From contig NC_053145.1 of assembly GCF_016808335.1 (NCBI RefSeq), positions 27,167,120 through 27,231,119 on the forward strand: DNA of 64,000 nucleotides. Reading direction: 5' to 3'. Both the position numbers and the translations under genes were made by a program. Source of the DNA: Panicum virgatum. Lineage: Eukaryota; Streptophyta; Magnoliopsida; Poales; Poaceae. The notes under the pieces were generated by a model, which saw nothing but the letters and a program-made list of their open reading frames with translations, searched no databases and had not been told where the DNA came from. Below are positions 35,178 to 46,455 of this stretch, one piece after another (within the stretch, counting starts at the first letter, position 1; the number at the start of each line of letters is the position of its first letter).

Positions 35178-35669
35178 TGCCGGATTGCTATTCCGGCCAG
35201 TCCACCAGGGGTGTACCCGGCGGTAGAGTTTCAGGATGGGGATCTCAGGACCAAGAGCTCGATGGTAATACAAAGACACAGGGACTTAGACTGGTTCGGG
35301 CCGCAATGAGCATAATACCCTACGTCCTGTGTTCGGGGTTGTATTAGGGTCTGTGGAATGCTGCGAAAAAGAGAGAGTCTATGGGTCATCCTACGTCTCT
35401 ATTATATAGGCCAGGAGCCGTAGGGTTACAAGGAATGATATACTCGGGTTGTTTTACAAGAAAGGAGGTCGGCTAAGATCCCTAGATACGCGGGCCTCTA
35501 GTTGGAGCCTCTCATCCTGATCCTTTGAGGATCCCATCTGCGCACAGCTGAGTCCTGCACGCCGAGTAGTTGTAGCTGAGTCACCGAGCAAGGTAGTCTC
35601 CCGGGTTCGGGGACCCCACTTGGCAGGGAGGTACCTAGGTCTACCTCCGTCACCATGGAATATCGAACA
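35178..35669 (-). repeat. R 5' LTR
   Basis: 492 bp. Read on the minus strand it begins TGTTCGATATTCC (35669) and ends AATAGCAATCCGGCA (35178). The complement of a TATA-like CTATATAATAG lies at about 35396-35408. The flanking CCTAC (35670-35674) is the candidate TSD in S; its partner is beyond the left edge. It is short compared with other LTRs here. Confidence 0.82.
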
Positions 35670-36218
35670 CCTACGCTGCTTCTATCCGTAGAAGCATAGA
35701 AAATGCAAAGCTATGTACCCATCTACTCATTTAATAAAGTTTGTTGCATTTTATACATCACATTTTAATTGCTTTCGTTCTTTACCGAGCCATTTTCAAC
35801 ACGCTCGGGGGCTGTGATGCGGCCACCCAGCCAACCCCCACTCGGAGTCCGACCAGTCGGACAAGAACAACCCGTTCCGCTCTCATTGAACACAGCCGAG
35901 TATGTCCTGGAACCACTCTGTGTCACCCTAACTTACCGCGCACATTGATGATCAGCTCTCAAGCGCTATCAGAAAGGACTCAGAGTCCGCCTTCAACCTA
36001 CTCGGCAAATTCAGAAAGAACTCGGACTGTGGGCATAACTAAAAAACGACTAAAAATAAATACTATTTACATAAATATTGTTTTAAGTCGGTTCACCCTG
36101 ACCAACTCTTCTTGTAGCAAAATAATCAAAAGAAAATCCTGGAGACCGACAGCCTACAGGTCAGCCACGACGCACTCGGCGATCTCCAGGACAGCAGCAT
36201 GGTTGGCTTCCCAATCTG
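35670..36218. other. Non-coding S sequence between R and the antisense gene
   Basis: AT-rich first half, including AATAAAGTTTGTTGC (35734 on), a plausible polyadenylation region for plus-strand transcripts of S. Then a stretch with repeated ACTCGG words (CACTCGGAGTCCG, CTACTCGGCAAATT). No sustained ORF. It is the 3'-proximal non-coding part of element S or its spacer. Confidence 0.5.
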
Positions 36219-37840
36219 TCACAGAGCAGTCTTCACTAGCCCCAGATCCTCCTCCGGGAGATGGGACTTCACTAGCCCCAGTGTGTGCTGCATGGCATCC
36301 CTGGCAGCTCCCTTGATGGCAGCCTCTAGTCGGCCACGGGACGCCTCCAGCCTCTCAGATAGGCTCTCGGCTGCCGCCACGCCCTCGGGCTTGAACGCCC
36401 CAAGCAGAGCCTCCAGTGGCCTGCTCATGCGGTCCAGTGTCGCCCGGTCCTGCGCCGCCTAATCCTCCGCTTCTGCAAGACAAGCACTCGACTGGGTCAG
36501 CCCAAGCCGCAAAAACGATGTCTAACCAACGGCTGTATGATTTTTGAATCATACCTCAACGAGCATGTTGCTCCAGACGAAGCTTCTCTTCGGTGGCGGC
36601 CTCCCGGGCCTCAGCCACCTCCCGAAGCTTCTGCAACTCCTCGTTGGCCTTGGTGCAGGCCTCCAGCTCTAAACAAAAAGCAAGTCAGAGACCAATAGTG
36701 CGAAGAAGAACTCAGCAGACAATGATCTGACTCCTTACCGCTCTTCTCCTTGTGCAGAGCCTCCTCGGCCTTCCACCGGCGGCCATGTGCGTCCAGCTCG
36801 GCCACCCTAGCCTCGAGCTCTACCACCCGACTGATGGCGGTGCTCCCTTCGGCCACCCGACAGCTCCACCAGAGGCTGGAGAACAACTCGGCGTTACAAG
36901 CCGACATCAACAAGAATAAGTCGGCCACAAAAAGAGCAAGGCAGGAGACTTACCTCGACCCACTCATGGGTCACTTTGGCGGCCTCGACTGAGTGGCCGC
37001 TGAGCGATTCATCCTGCGGGTCCCGGGCTCCCTCCGAGGACTCCGCCTAGGTCCTCCCAACCTCGATGGCTGGGACCTCATGGGCCTCGACCTTCACCTG
37101 CTCCACCCCGTCGTCACGGGGCGGGTCTTGCATCTCCGTGTCCTGGAGGAGAGGGGAGACCTTGTTGCTGACCTCCTCCTCCTTCTTCTTCTCCTCGCAG
37201 CGGGCGCGGTTCTTCACCGGACTCACCCGCGGCGAGGTCAGCATCACGGCTTCACTGGAGCCGCCCTCGGTGGATGACTCCTCAGCCTTCCTCTTGGCGC
37301 TGCTGAGCAACGCCCTCCTACATCAACAAATAAGGCGCTTAGCACAGCTTTGGGAAAGAAAATTCAAGCAAGAATCACTACAAATGATCAAGACTCTTAC
37401 CCGCCGCTCCGGCGCAGTGTAAACTTGAGCTTCACCGGTGCGGCCGGCTGAGCCATGGAACTAGGGTGCGGGGGCGTCACATCCCCGCACAGTTGGCCCA
37501 ATCCCTTGGCCGCTTCTTTTTGGCTTAGGGGTCGGCCAACGCCGACCCCACTGCAGTAGTGGCTGGGGGCGCCGACGCTCCTCGGACTTTGCTCGTACCC
37601 TTGGGGGTCGAGCTCATCAGTGACCTTTGCGCCGCCGTCAGCCCCACCTTCGACAGCGGGATCTTCTTAATGGCGAGGCGCGCCTTCCTCCTTGGGACGG
37701 CCGAGGATGGCGGCCACGAGGCACCGGTGATCTCCACCTCCGACTCACTCCCCATGGAGGAGTCGGAGGAGAACTCTATCTCCTCCTCCGTCGGCTGGCG
37801 TAGCTCGGCGGGGGCGGCGGCATCCATGCCAGGGTCCCCC
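36219..37840 (-). pseudogene. S: antisense multi-exon gene remnant
   Basis: A spliced-looking gene on the minus strand. From its 5' side the exons are about 37401-37840, 36954-37317, 36739-36887, 36555-36666 and 36219-36472, each bounded by GT and AG on that strand (for example GGCGG|GTAAGAG at 37401 and TTGATGTAG|GAGGGC at 37317). The encoded pieces are acidic, low-complexity and coiled-coil-like (EEIEFSSDSSMGSESEVEITG; VVELEARVAELDAHGRRWKAEEALHKEK; ESLSERLEASRGRLEAAIKGAARDAMQHTLGLVK). Stops, such as those near 37525 and 37047, show decay. Tat-lineage elements are known to carry an antisense ORF between integrase and 3' LTR, including the domain called putative gypsy-type transposon; this matches in position and style. 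The 5' end was cut off by T at 37841. Its function is unknown. Confidence 0.65.
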
Positions 37841-39055
37841 TGTTATCGCCATAAATTAACAGGATTAATTTATGGGCCGAAAGCAAGATGGGCTCAAAGC
37901 GGAAGACTAAGAAGACTTGTAAATCGGCTCCTGCGTGAGCGTCTGGGCCACATGGGCCATGTATCCTTAGATTTAGTTTAAGATTAGAGATAGAGTCCGA
38001 TCGGGACAAGATTAGTTTAGATTGTTTCCCAAGTCTCCGGACTATAAATATGTATCCTTTGTTATTCGTAAAGGAGAGCGTCATCACGTCTCGCAAACAA
38101 CAACTCTCGGCGCATCGCCACCCCTAATCCTAGGGTTTCATCCAAGTAAGTGCCATGCTGCCCTGATCGCTTCTTGCGATCAGGGCAGTATTGTTCTTGC
38201 TTTTACCTTGATATTACTCGTACTGAAGCATTTTTGATGGCAAGTAGTACTAGTTATCCTGATGTTCGTAGCATGGCTTTTAGTAGATCTGTTGTGCTTC
38301 GTTGCTTATCATCTACGAATATCATGTTGTCTCTGTGCAGTCACGTTCCAATCTCATGCTAGTTCTTGTTGCATAGAATTAGTTGCACAGAGGCAACACC
38401 CTGCTTCTTTTATGTCTAGTAGATCTGATCTGTTATGGTTCGCTCTTATCTTAAGAGTTGGTGTAATATCTGCTAGGTTAGGCCTTGCAAATGGATTGGA
38501 TGATCCGGTGGTGTAATAGACGCTTTATCTTAGCCTTGATAGGGATTGTTCCGGGAATCGGCTCTTGCTAGTTCTTAGGCCTCTGTTTTGGGTTGTGGTT
38601 TAGTTGTCTGTTATGTCCATTAGGCCTAGTCACAGTGTAGGATGTTCCGATCTAGCAGTGAAGCTGTTACCATCGTGGGTTAGATTAATTAGATTTAATT
38701 GAAGCAGTTTTATAGTAATTTGCTTTATTCACCAATATCTGGATGCAACAGATCCCATCTGACACCGGGACTCGATCGGCTCTTTAAAGTCGATGCAAGA
38801 GTCGTCCCGGGGAGCCGACCACGGCTCGGACTTACATTTACACGTGTCTTTGTATGCAAGAAACTGTTTGGAGCACGTTCGCACCCTCCTGATCGGGTAT
38901 AGGTCAGGTGGCACGCCCGGCTTTCCACAGAATCTCCGGGCGCGTGACGGAATTGTGGGCCGTCGACGAGGGAGCAGTGCCTGCCAGCGCCCCGGCGACC
39001 TCCCGGCTCTTCGTGTTACCCGTCGCTGCTCGCCGGTGGGTTTCGACCGACAACA
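37841..39055 (+). repeat. T 5' LTR
   Basis: Starts TGTTATCGCCATAAATTAAC and ends CGACCGACAACA, so the ends are inverted (TGTT...AACA). A PBS follows 5 nt later. TATA box CTATAAATA at 38042-38050; the transcribed region would start near 38075. The 5 bp before it are CCCCC, a candidate TSD within the S antisense exon. A second PBS-like GGCACGCCCGG at 38910 lies inside this LTR, so an end at 38750 (GATGCAACA) was considered. The spacing to the gag ATG favours 39055. Confidence 0.75.
38158..38188 (+). promoter_or_regulatory. 13-bp hairpin in T leader RNA
   Basis: CTGCCCTGATCGC-TTCTT-GCGATCAGGGCAG: a perfect 13-bp stem with a 5-nt loop, about 80 nt downstream of the predicted start. In a retroelement leader such a stem could serve packaging, dimerisation or translation control; that is inference. 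Confidence 0.6.
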
Positions 39056-39060
39056 CATTC

Positions 39061-39078
39061 TGGCACGCCCGGTGGGAC
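39061..39078 (+). other. Primer binding site of T
   Basis: TGGCACGCCCGGTGGGAC. This is the Tat-type primer site, 30 nt before the gag ATG (39108). It differs from the TGGCGCGCC site of R and U. Confidence 0.75.
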
Positions 39079-39107
39079 ACTTCTCGGCAACAACGTCCAC
39101 TGCAACG

Positions 39108-40981
39108 ATGACTGGAGCTCAAGATCAAGAACCCGCTCCCAAGCCCGTCACGTATGAAGAGCTCCCTCCTGAACACAAGAAGAAGTATGATGAGATCAAA
39201 GCTCTGCTGGAAGCCGATCTCATTGGCTCTTTTGAGAAAACCCGCAACCATGGCATCAGGTGTAAGGGGTTCTCACCAAAAGGCGCTCTTGACAATGTAG
39301 ATCTGTCTGTACCATCAGAAGAGCGCACCAGAGCCCTGCGTCAGGAGATGAACTACATGGTAGCCCATGCGCTCTATCGGCACTCTAAGAGCCTGATGAA
39401 CGAGCTTGAACGCATGGTGCATCGCGTCATCCAGGAGATAATCAAGAACCAGTACTCTCCATCGGGACCAATCCTGGGGAGTCACATAGAGGAAGTTGTG
39501 CTGCATTCTAGACCGGTATTCCCATTCTCATTTGCGGCTCCGAAACCGCAGAGTGCGCCGATCTACGTCGTCCACAAGATCGGCGGTGATCCTGGAGAAG
39601 GCCAGTTCCTCACCGAGCCATCCAAGGAGATTCCGCACGGCTACACGTGTGCTTACATTCCTGACAGCGTCAATCCAACACGCTCGGTGCAGATGGTAAA
39701 CCCAGGAGCTTCTGGACCAGACGCAGAGAAACAAGCGTGGCTGGCAAACTACGCTACTGGGCCGAGTGCTGAGCCATCGGCCCCAGGAGTCCTTAGTGTG
39801 GAGCAGGTCAGCGCAATACTGAGAGACCATTTTGGCATCCTGCCCAAGAGGAAAGCGATCGGCTATTCCAAGCCGTATCCCAGTGATTATGACTTGATCC
39901 CACTGCCACCCAAGTATCGGCTCCCTGAGTTCACCAAATTCAATGGGTTAGAAGGAGCCAGCTCCATAGAGCACGTGAGCCGATACTTAACGCAGCTTGG
40001 GATGATCTCAGTATCGGATCTGTTTAGGGTCCGGTTCTTCGGCCAATCCCTTACAGGCCCAGCTTTTGGGTGGTATGCATCGCTGGCTCCGGATTCAATT
40101 CGGACCTGGAGGCAGCTTGAAGATCAATTCCATACCCAGTACCACTCGGAGGCTGCTGAAGCTGGAATTGCCGACCTCGCCCAAGTTAGGCAGAAGCGAG
40201 GAGAGACTGTGTCAGAATACATACAGCACTTCAGGGAGGTCAAGAACCAATGCTACTCGTCGCGCATCACAGAGAAGGAGGCAGTCGATCTGGCTGTCCT
40301 GGGACTCGCTAAGCCGATCAAGGATGCGGCTTTTCAGTTGGAGTTCACATCTCTGGCGCACCTGGTGCAGAAGCTTACAGCATACGAGCATTACCATCCT
40401 GAGCTGTACCAGGGCAAGTTCAAGCGCCATGTAAACATGGCACAAGCGGAAGAATCTGATGACTCTGGCGAGGAGCAAGAAGTAGCCGTGGCAGAGTGGA
40501 CTCGGGGGCAAACCCTGTCCCGTGCAAGTGGGTCAAACAGCAAGGGCTTCTGAAGGACTTCGACTTCGATGTGACTAAGGTGGAGCAGATATTTGATCTA
40601 CTCCTCAAAGAAAAATAGCTAAAGCTCCCGGAGAATCACAAGTTGTCGACGGCCCAAAAGCTGCAGGGAAGACTGTACTGCAAATGGCACCACTCGTTCA
40701 CTCATTCCACGGGTGAATGCAAGGAGCTACGTCGTCAGATACAATCGTCTATCGAGCAAGGCCGATTAATCCTGGCTCAACACACGATGAATGTTGACAC
40801 CAAGCCCTTCCCGCAAGCTAACGTGGTGGAGCTGTCAGATTTCGGATCCAAGGGCCAGGATTTGGTGTTCCAGATCAACATGGTGGGACCCATGCGCCGC
40901 CATGACAAGCAGAGGAAAGAGGCCACTTCTGGCAAACGGCCACAGGATGAAGACAAGCCAGGGCAGCTAACATGTCACTGA
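39108..40981 (+). pseudogene. gag: T gag (Retand-like Tat lineage), frameshifted
   Basis: ATG at 39108 (MTGAQDQEPAPKPVTYEELPPEHKKKYDEI). An N-terminal helical region is followed by a P/S-rich linker and the capsid domain (LPEFTKFNGLEGASSIEHVSRYL ... GPAFGWYASLAPDSIRTWRQLEDQFHTQYHSEAAEAGIADL). A frameshift near 40500 leads to a TGA at 40551. The lost frame continues as KWVKQQGLLKDFDFDVTKVEQIFDLLLKEK, a TAG at 40617, then a degenerate zinc-binding motif (YCKWHHSFTHSTGEC) to 40981. The gene is therefore dead, although most of its length is recognisable. The upstream in-frame extension to 38793 lies in the LTR and is not coding. Confidence 0.88.
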
Positions 40982-42237
40982 AGAACAAGTGCGTCACATC
41001 CGTAATCAGCTTCCAGCTTCTAATCGGCTTTTGGAAAAGTACCAGTACCAGTACAAGTTGCGGCGCCGATATGAATCGGAAGAAGACGAGTATGAGCGCC
41101 GCTCAGGAAGGACATTGGGGAGACGCCAGGCTATACGCGATGACTTGGCATTGCCCAGTTCTTCAGGTACTGCTGGAATTCCGGCATGAGCCGATTGCCT
41201 ACTATAGATGATTGCTTGGAGTGCAGGCCTCGAGGACACCAGCAGGACAAGACATCAGTATTCCGGCGCTTAGGGCCTGGAACACATCATGATGACCGTA
41301 TGAAGAGGCCAACCAGGGGCGATTCCAAGCAAGAAGAAGAAGAAGACAAGTACCATCGTCCACGGTGGTGTCCTGACGGGCTTAATCGGTCGCAGAAGCG
41401 CAGAGTACAGCGCTTGCGTAATCTGGAAGAGGCAGAAGCAAAGTACCTCGACGTGCTAAGGAAGGCGCATTCGGATCTCGCGGAGCAAGTCAGGCGATCG
41501 CGAAGAGAGGAAAGGTGCCCTCCCAGAAAAGAGTGGCACCCCAAGCAGACAAAAGCCGATGAGAAGCCATCGGCTGATGTGAACATGGTGTTCGTACTCC
41601 CATCGGAGTTTCGGGCACCCCAACCAGAAGAATCGGCCATCGCACAGCTAGATCTGGGCCCACAGCCGATCATCTTCGAGAAGCCCAAGGAGAAGAGCTA
41701 CAAGCACCTGAAGGGATTGTATCTCAAGGGCTTCATCAATGGCAAGCCTGTGAACAGGATGTTGGTCGACACTGGTGCCGCGGTCAACCTGATGCCATAC
41801 TCTGTGCTGCGCCGATTGGGTCGTTCTTTCTGCCGATCTGATCAAGACCAATGTGATGCTTAATGACTTCAATGGACAGCCATCAGAGGCGAAGGGGGTC
41901 CTAAATGTGGAGCTGAAAGTGGGTCGTAAGACTGTGCCAACATCGTTCTTCATCGTCAACAGCAAGAGTACAGTACACAGTACTGCTTGGGAGGGATTGG
42001 ATTCATGCCAACTGTTGTATCCCTTCCACAATGCATCAGTATCTGGTCCAATTGGATGGCGATGAAGTAGAATTGGTCCCTGCAGACGATTCTAGTGAAG
42101 TCTCGCTTGCAGATATGAATGCCTGGGATGCAGATGGACAAGAGCCGATCTCAGGGATTGCCCTGGAAGACTGTGATCGGATCGAGGCGACAAAAAATGG
42201 ACTGAGGCTGGTCTTATCCACTGGCCTCACAGAGTAG
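40982..42237 (+). pseudogene. pro: T protease region
   Basis: Linker rich in charged residues (RRQKRRVQRLRNLEEAEAKYLDVLRKAHSDLAEQVRRSRRE, 41390-41510), then the protease with LVDTGAAVNLMPYSVLRRLG (D at about 41767). A frameshift near 41820-41855 breaks the domain just after the active site. The remainder (DFNGQPSEAKGVLNVELKVGRKTVPTSFFIV) lies in another frame, and a further shift near 42000 leads to an ORF ending at the TAG of 42235-42237. The catalytic DTG is intact but the fold is not encoded continuously. Confidence 0.85.
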
Positions 42238-42277
42238 ACGCATCCTGGCATGCTACGGGATGTAATAGAAATAGAGA

Positions 42278-42298
42278 GGCCGATCCCAGCGATCGGCC
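42278..42298 (+). promoter_or_regulatory. GGCC hairpin after the T protease ORF
   Basis: GGCCGATC-CCAGC-GATCGGCC: a perfect 8-bp stem and 5-nt loop, followed by CCAAAAAATAG, 40 nt after the ORF stop. The region 42238-42570 is otherwise non-coding and holds further GGCCA/TGGCC pairs, for example 42424-42444. Compare with the array at 54862-55017. Confidence 0.55.
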
Positions 42299-42571
42299 CC
42301 AAAAAATAGAAAAATCCTATTTGGGTTCGAAATTGTTACATCATGTACACACGATGGCCTGCTCTAGCAGTTGGCCACTCATAGACTATTTGGTTTCGAA
42401 TGATAATGGAAGTGTAGAAGCGGCCAGCCCATGCGGTTGGCCAAATAATTTTTCCTGTCATCTCCTTGTGTTTGCTGCTGATCTTGTGGATAACGAAGAC
42501 TCGCTTGCGTTCGCAGCTGATTTTTCAGACAACGGCAAACTCGGATACGGGTTCACGTCAGCTGATGACTA

Positions 42572-42951
42572 GGAAGAGGTTGACATCGGTCCTGGGGATA
42601 AGCCACGGCCGACATTTATCAGCAAGAAGTTGGATCCGGCCTTGCGAGAGGAGATGATTGCACTACTAAAAGAGTACCGGGACTGTTTTGCATGGGATTA
42701 CACCGAGATGCCCGGTCTGGATAGAAGCATCGTCGAGCATCGGCTCCCACTCAAGAAAGGATTTCGGCCATTTCAGCAACAAGCACGTCAGATGAAGGCC
42801 GAAGTCCTAGAAGAAGTCAAGAAAGAGGTGGAGAAGATGCTGGATGCTGGGTTCATCAGGCCATGCCAGTATGCAGAATGGATCTCAAGTGTGGTACCGG
42901 TACAAAATAAGCATGGCCGATGGCGTGTCTGCGTCGATTTTAGAGATCTCA
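42572..42951 (+). pseudogene. pol: T reverse transcriptase, N-terminal part
   Basis: Frame EEVDIGPGDKPRPTFISKKLDPALREEMIALLKEYRDCFAWDYTEMPGLDRSIVEHRLPLK ... AEWISSVVPVQNKHGRWRVCVDFRDL: the RT entry and fingers. It is interrupted at 42951 by N2 right after the VCVDFRDL motif and resumes at 52009/52014 with LNRAMPKDEYPMP. The duplicated TCTCA (42947-42951 and 52009-52013) gives the exact join. Confidence 0.93.
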
Positions 42952-45900
42952 TGTAACACCCGGTTTATAAAAGGACATAAACCGAGCAATCATATACGTG
43001 TCAGGATCAAGTCACACGTATATACAACAGAATGAACAGTATATCATAGCACATATCACATAAAAAGATATAATAAAGCGAGTACGAATATTATTTATTA
43101 CATTAATGACGAAAATGTCTAATACAGCGGAAGCGAAGTACAAATACGATAAAAACTCTCCGAAGCTAAGCAGGGCGCCACAGGGACGTCGACTGGGAGA
43201 CAAATGCCTAGAAGTCCTCGTAGTCCTGGTAGCTCTGAGTGAACTCCCTCGCGTCGGCAGGAACTGAGCAGCAGTAGCGTATCCAAGAGGAAAAAGTAGA
43301 GAAGAGGTAAGGGTGAGTACACAACTTGTACTCAACAAGTATAACACAAACTATGAGGCTCAAAGGTTGGCTGACTCAACTGCATTAGCTTTTAAGTGTT
43401 GGCAAAATTTTATTAAAGCTATTTACTACGAGTTGATGAATTACCATAAACCCAGTTACATAGTAATTAATCAAAATTAAATATGTTACTACTGAGAACC
43501 AAACCACAACCACCAAGGTAACCCCGAGAGGCACCCCCTCGTCGGAAGGAGCTAACCCCACTAATCAAAAGGAGGATCTGGGCCGCTCATGACCGTGAGC
43601 ACGGCTAGTATACCAGTTTTACACTCTGCAGAGGTTGCACATCTTTACCCACAAGTCGTGAGTTACGCTAGTTGTTCATCACACTTCCTTAGGTGAGATG
43701 ACTAGCAAACTCACTACGAGGCCTTTACAAAGAATCTCGTTGGTAAGGAGTAACCGCGAGGGTTGGATCGGCGACTATGGAGCAGGTCTAGTGGGCGTCA
43801 TCGATGAGGCCACTCAAGTACGAGGGACATAGAAGCTTACCACCCTTGCCCCATCAGTAAGTTACTCCAAACCAAAAAGACCTAATTATTGCGCCAAGAC
43901 CTGTCCCATTCCAGTCTTGTGGTAGCGCTGTTGTCCCAGGTTGTCGCTCTATGAACCGGTCCTTATGGAGAGTGGCCAACCAGGCAGTAAGCACCGTGCT
44001 GGCCCCCTAAACCATGTTTCTAACAAAACCAATTTTAAGTGAGAAGTGAGCCACTCAAGCCACACAGAGGGCCATTCTCAGAATTAAGTTGCATATACCA
44101 TTAATCAAATTAATTAAAAAGGACCATTATGTGTTATAGCGCGGCACCTAGCACAACTAACCCTAATGCAACCCAAAGGATATATATATAAAGGATATAA
44201 AGTGGCTAGGAAATCCTTATAGGCATACAGTATTAAAATGCAGTATGAAATTGTATTTAAAAGTGATAGGTTGTTCATGTTATACTTACCTTCCTCAAAC
44301 TATTCCTGCTACTCAAACTGCTCAGAAGATGGCTCTTGGCATTGGTACTGATGCTCCTCCGGTAGCTCAACGTCTACTCACGAACACATGGCCAAAACAA
44401 GGCACGACAGTAAACATACATGCAAACACTAGCAAAAACTAAGAAACAGTACAACAATACATGAAAACAGCGCACAGAACTACTCTAGAACTATTCTACG
44501 CATTACAACGATTGCGTGGATATAAAGAATGCTTAAAACGGAGCTAAAATGCATCTTCTAGGCTAAAAACCAGTTCTAGGGGCTTATCTGCGAGAAAAAC
44601 TAGGTTCCAGGGGAGTTTTCTGCAAAAACCGAGGACTAAAACGTAATTAACTATTAGATCCGGGGTCTAACTCGCAAATCTACCAGAGCAGGACGGCGGG
44701 TTCTATTTTAAAGAAGCTCAGGGGTTAAAACGTTAAAAACAGGACCTAGACGCAAATACTTTTGAATAAGCCTGGACTGCGGGTTGAATCTCGGAAAGCT
44801 AAGGAGCTCTTTAGCAAATGTGATAGGCCGAACCGGTACGCACGGATATCGGCTGTTGGATCTGGATCTGGTGGTTCAGTTTTGTTTGGATCCGAATCTA
44901 ATCCTGATCGTCAATCTAAGATCGCACGGTTGGAAACCATCCGTTCGCGGGGGCGGCGGCTCTCGCCCGCCGGTGACTCTGCTCCATGGCAGCGGTGCTG
45001 AAGTTCGCCGGAGCTCGCCACAAGTGGCATTACAGGGCTCAACTCGACCGGGTTTCAGGTCCAGGGGAACGCGCACATCTCAGCTAATCCAACTACAGCC
45101 TCAGGCGCAGGGCCGTGGCACGGCGGCGTGCGAGCGCAGCGGGGGGGGGGGGGGTCGGGGCCGCGCCGGTGAGCAATCGCGCGCAGTGCAGGGAACAAAA
45201 TAAGGGGTAACTGGGCACAGGAGAATCCGTTACCGTGACGCGAAGGTCCTAGGTTGTGTAGAGGCAGGAGAGCGGTGGTGTAGGGGCGGATCTGCGGCGG
45301 CACGGCGGAGCTCCGAGCCCGGCAGGGTGGCGGAGTGCGGGGGACGGCCGTGCAGCGCCTCCCTGGTCGTCTGGCCCAGTGTGAACTACGCGCGTCTGCT
45401 CTGCAAGGTGAGAGGACAGGTCAGGGGGGTCGGAATTGTACCGGCGTCATGGGATTTCGGCGAGAGGCTCACCGTGGCGGAGATCCACCGTCGGGCGACG
45501 CTAGGGCTAGGGTATGAGGGAAACGGCGGCTGTGGGATGGGATTTAGGGTTACAGGGGGGTGCAGCCTGGGGCGTTTAAAGGGGGCACTGGGTTTCTGGG
45601 CGTGTGTGCCCCGTGAAAGGCGCGGCGAGATCCCTGGCGGGGATCACAGCGTTCAGTTGCGCGGCAGGGGGGGGGAAGATGATACTGGCAGCTGGGCCCG
45701 GGCTGTCAGCGGGGTGCGCGCTGAGCGGGCGGGGCGCGTGCGAGCGCGCTGTCGTGCGGGCCCAGGTGAAAGGGCGATGGCGCTGGCGCTCACAGTGGGA
45801 CGCGGGGTGGCTGGCTGATCGGTGGGGTCAAGCGAGCCAGGGTGGTGTCGCGTCCACGCGGGCGTTTGGACTCGCTGGCGGGTGGACCCAGGTGCGTCGT

Positions 45901-46455
45901 TGCGGGCCGTGAGTGGTGAGGCTGGCAGGTGGGCCGGCCGGGGTGCGTCGCTTGGGCGCGCCTCTGCGGTGAGCGGGGGAGCGCTGGGCCTAGCTGGGAA
46001 CTTGGGCCGCGCACGGGAGGGAGAGGGAGCCTAGGGCCGTGCGTAAAGGAGGGGGAGACGGGCTGGCTGCTGGTGGGCCGCGAGGGAAAGGAAAAGGGGT
46101 TTGCGGGCTGGGTTGGTGTGGGTTTTGGGTTTGAGGAAAAGGGAAGTGGGCCAGCGGGTTGGGCTTCCAACTGGGTTTGGGTTTGGTTTCTTTTCCTATT
46201 TCTTTCCTCTTTTCTATTTTCTAATTCAAACAAAGTTTGAATTCAAATACAAATTTGAGTTCAAACCACACTCAAATAATTAAAACTATGCACCAGCATG
46301 AATGCAACAACAAGCATTTAAACCTATGATAAAATTTTAAATACTTGAGGAACAAAAATTGGATTAAATGCAAGACTAGCACAAAAATCCTTAGAAATTG
46401 AATAAAGCCAATTAAATTTATTATTAAATACTGAAATTTGAATTAGAGTGTAACA
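42952..46455 (-). repeat. N2 3' LTR (left)
   Basis: 3504 bp, with complement of the LTR end TGTAACACCCGG at 42952; the other terminus is mutated to GTGTAACA at 46455. It contains a 13-G tract near 45141, where the partner LTR has GGTGGGGCGGG, and GGGGGGGGG near 45668. Differences from the right LTR are scattered single substitutions and homopolymer length changes. Confidence 0.93.

Noticed and set aside
38909..38930. TGGCACGCCCGGC as the T primer binding site, with the LTR ending at 38750
   Set aside because: It is followed by non-leader sequence and is far from the gag ATG. The copy at 39061 has the full TGGCACGCCCGGTGGGAC and correct spacing.
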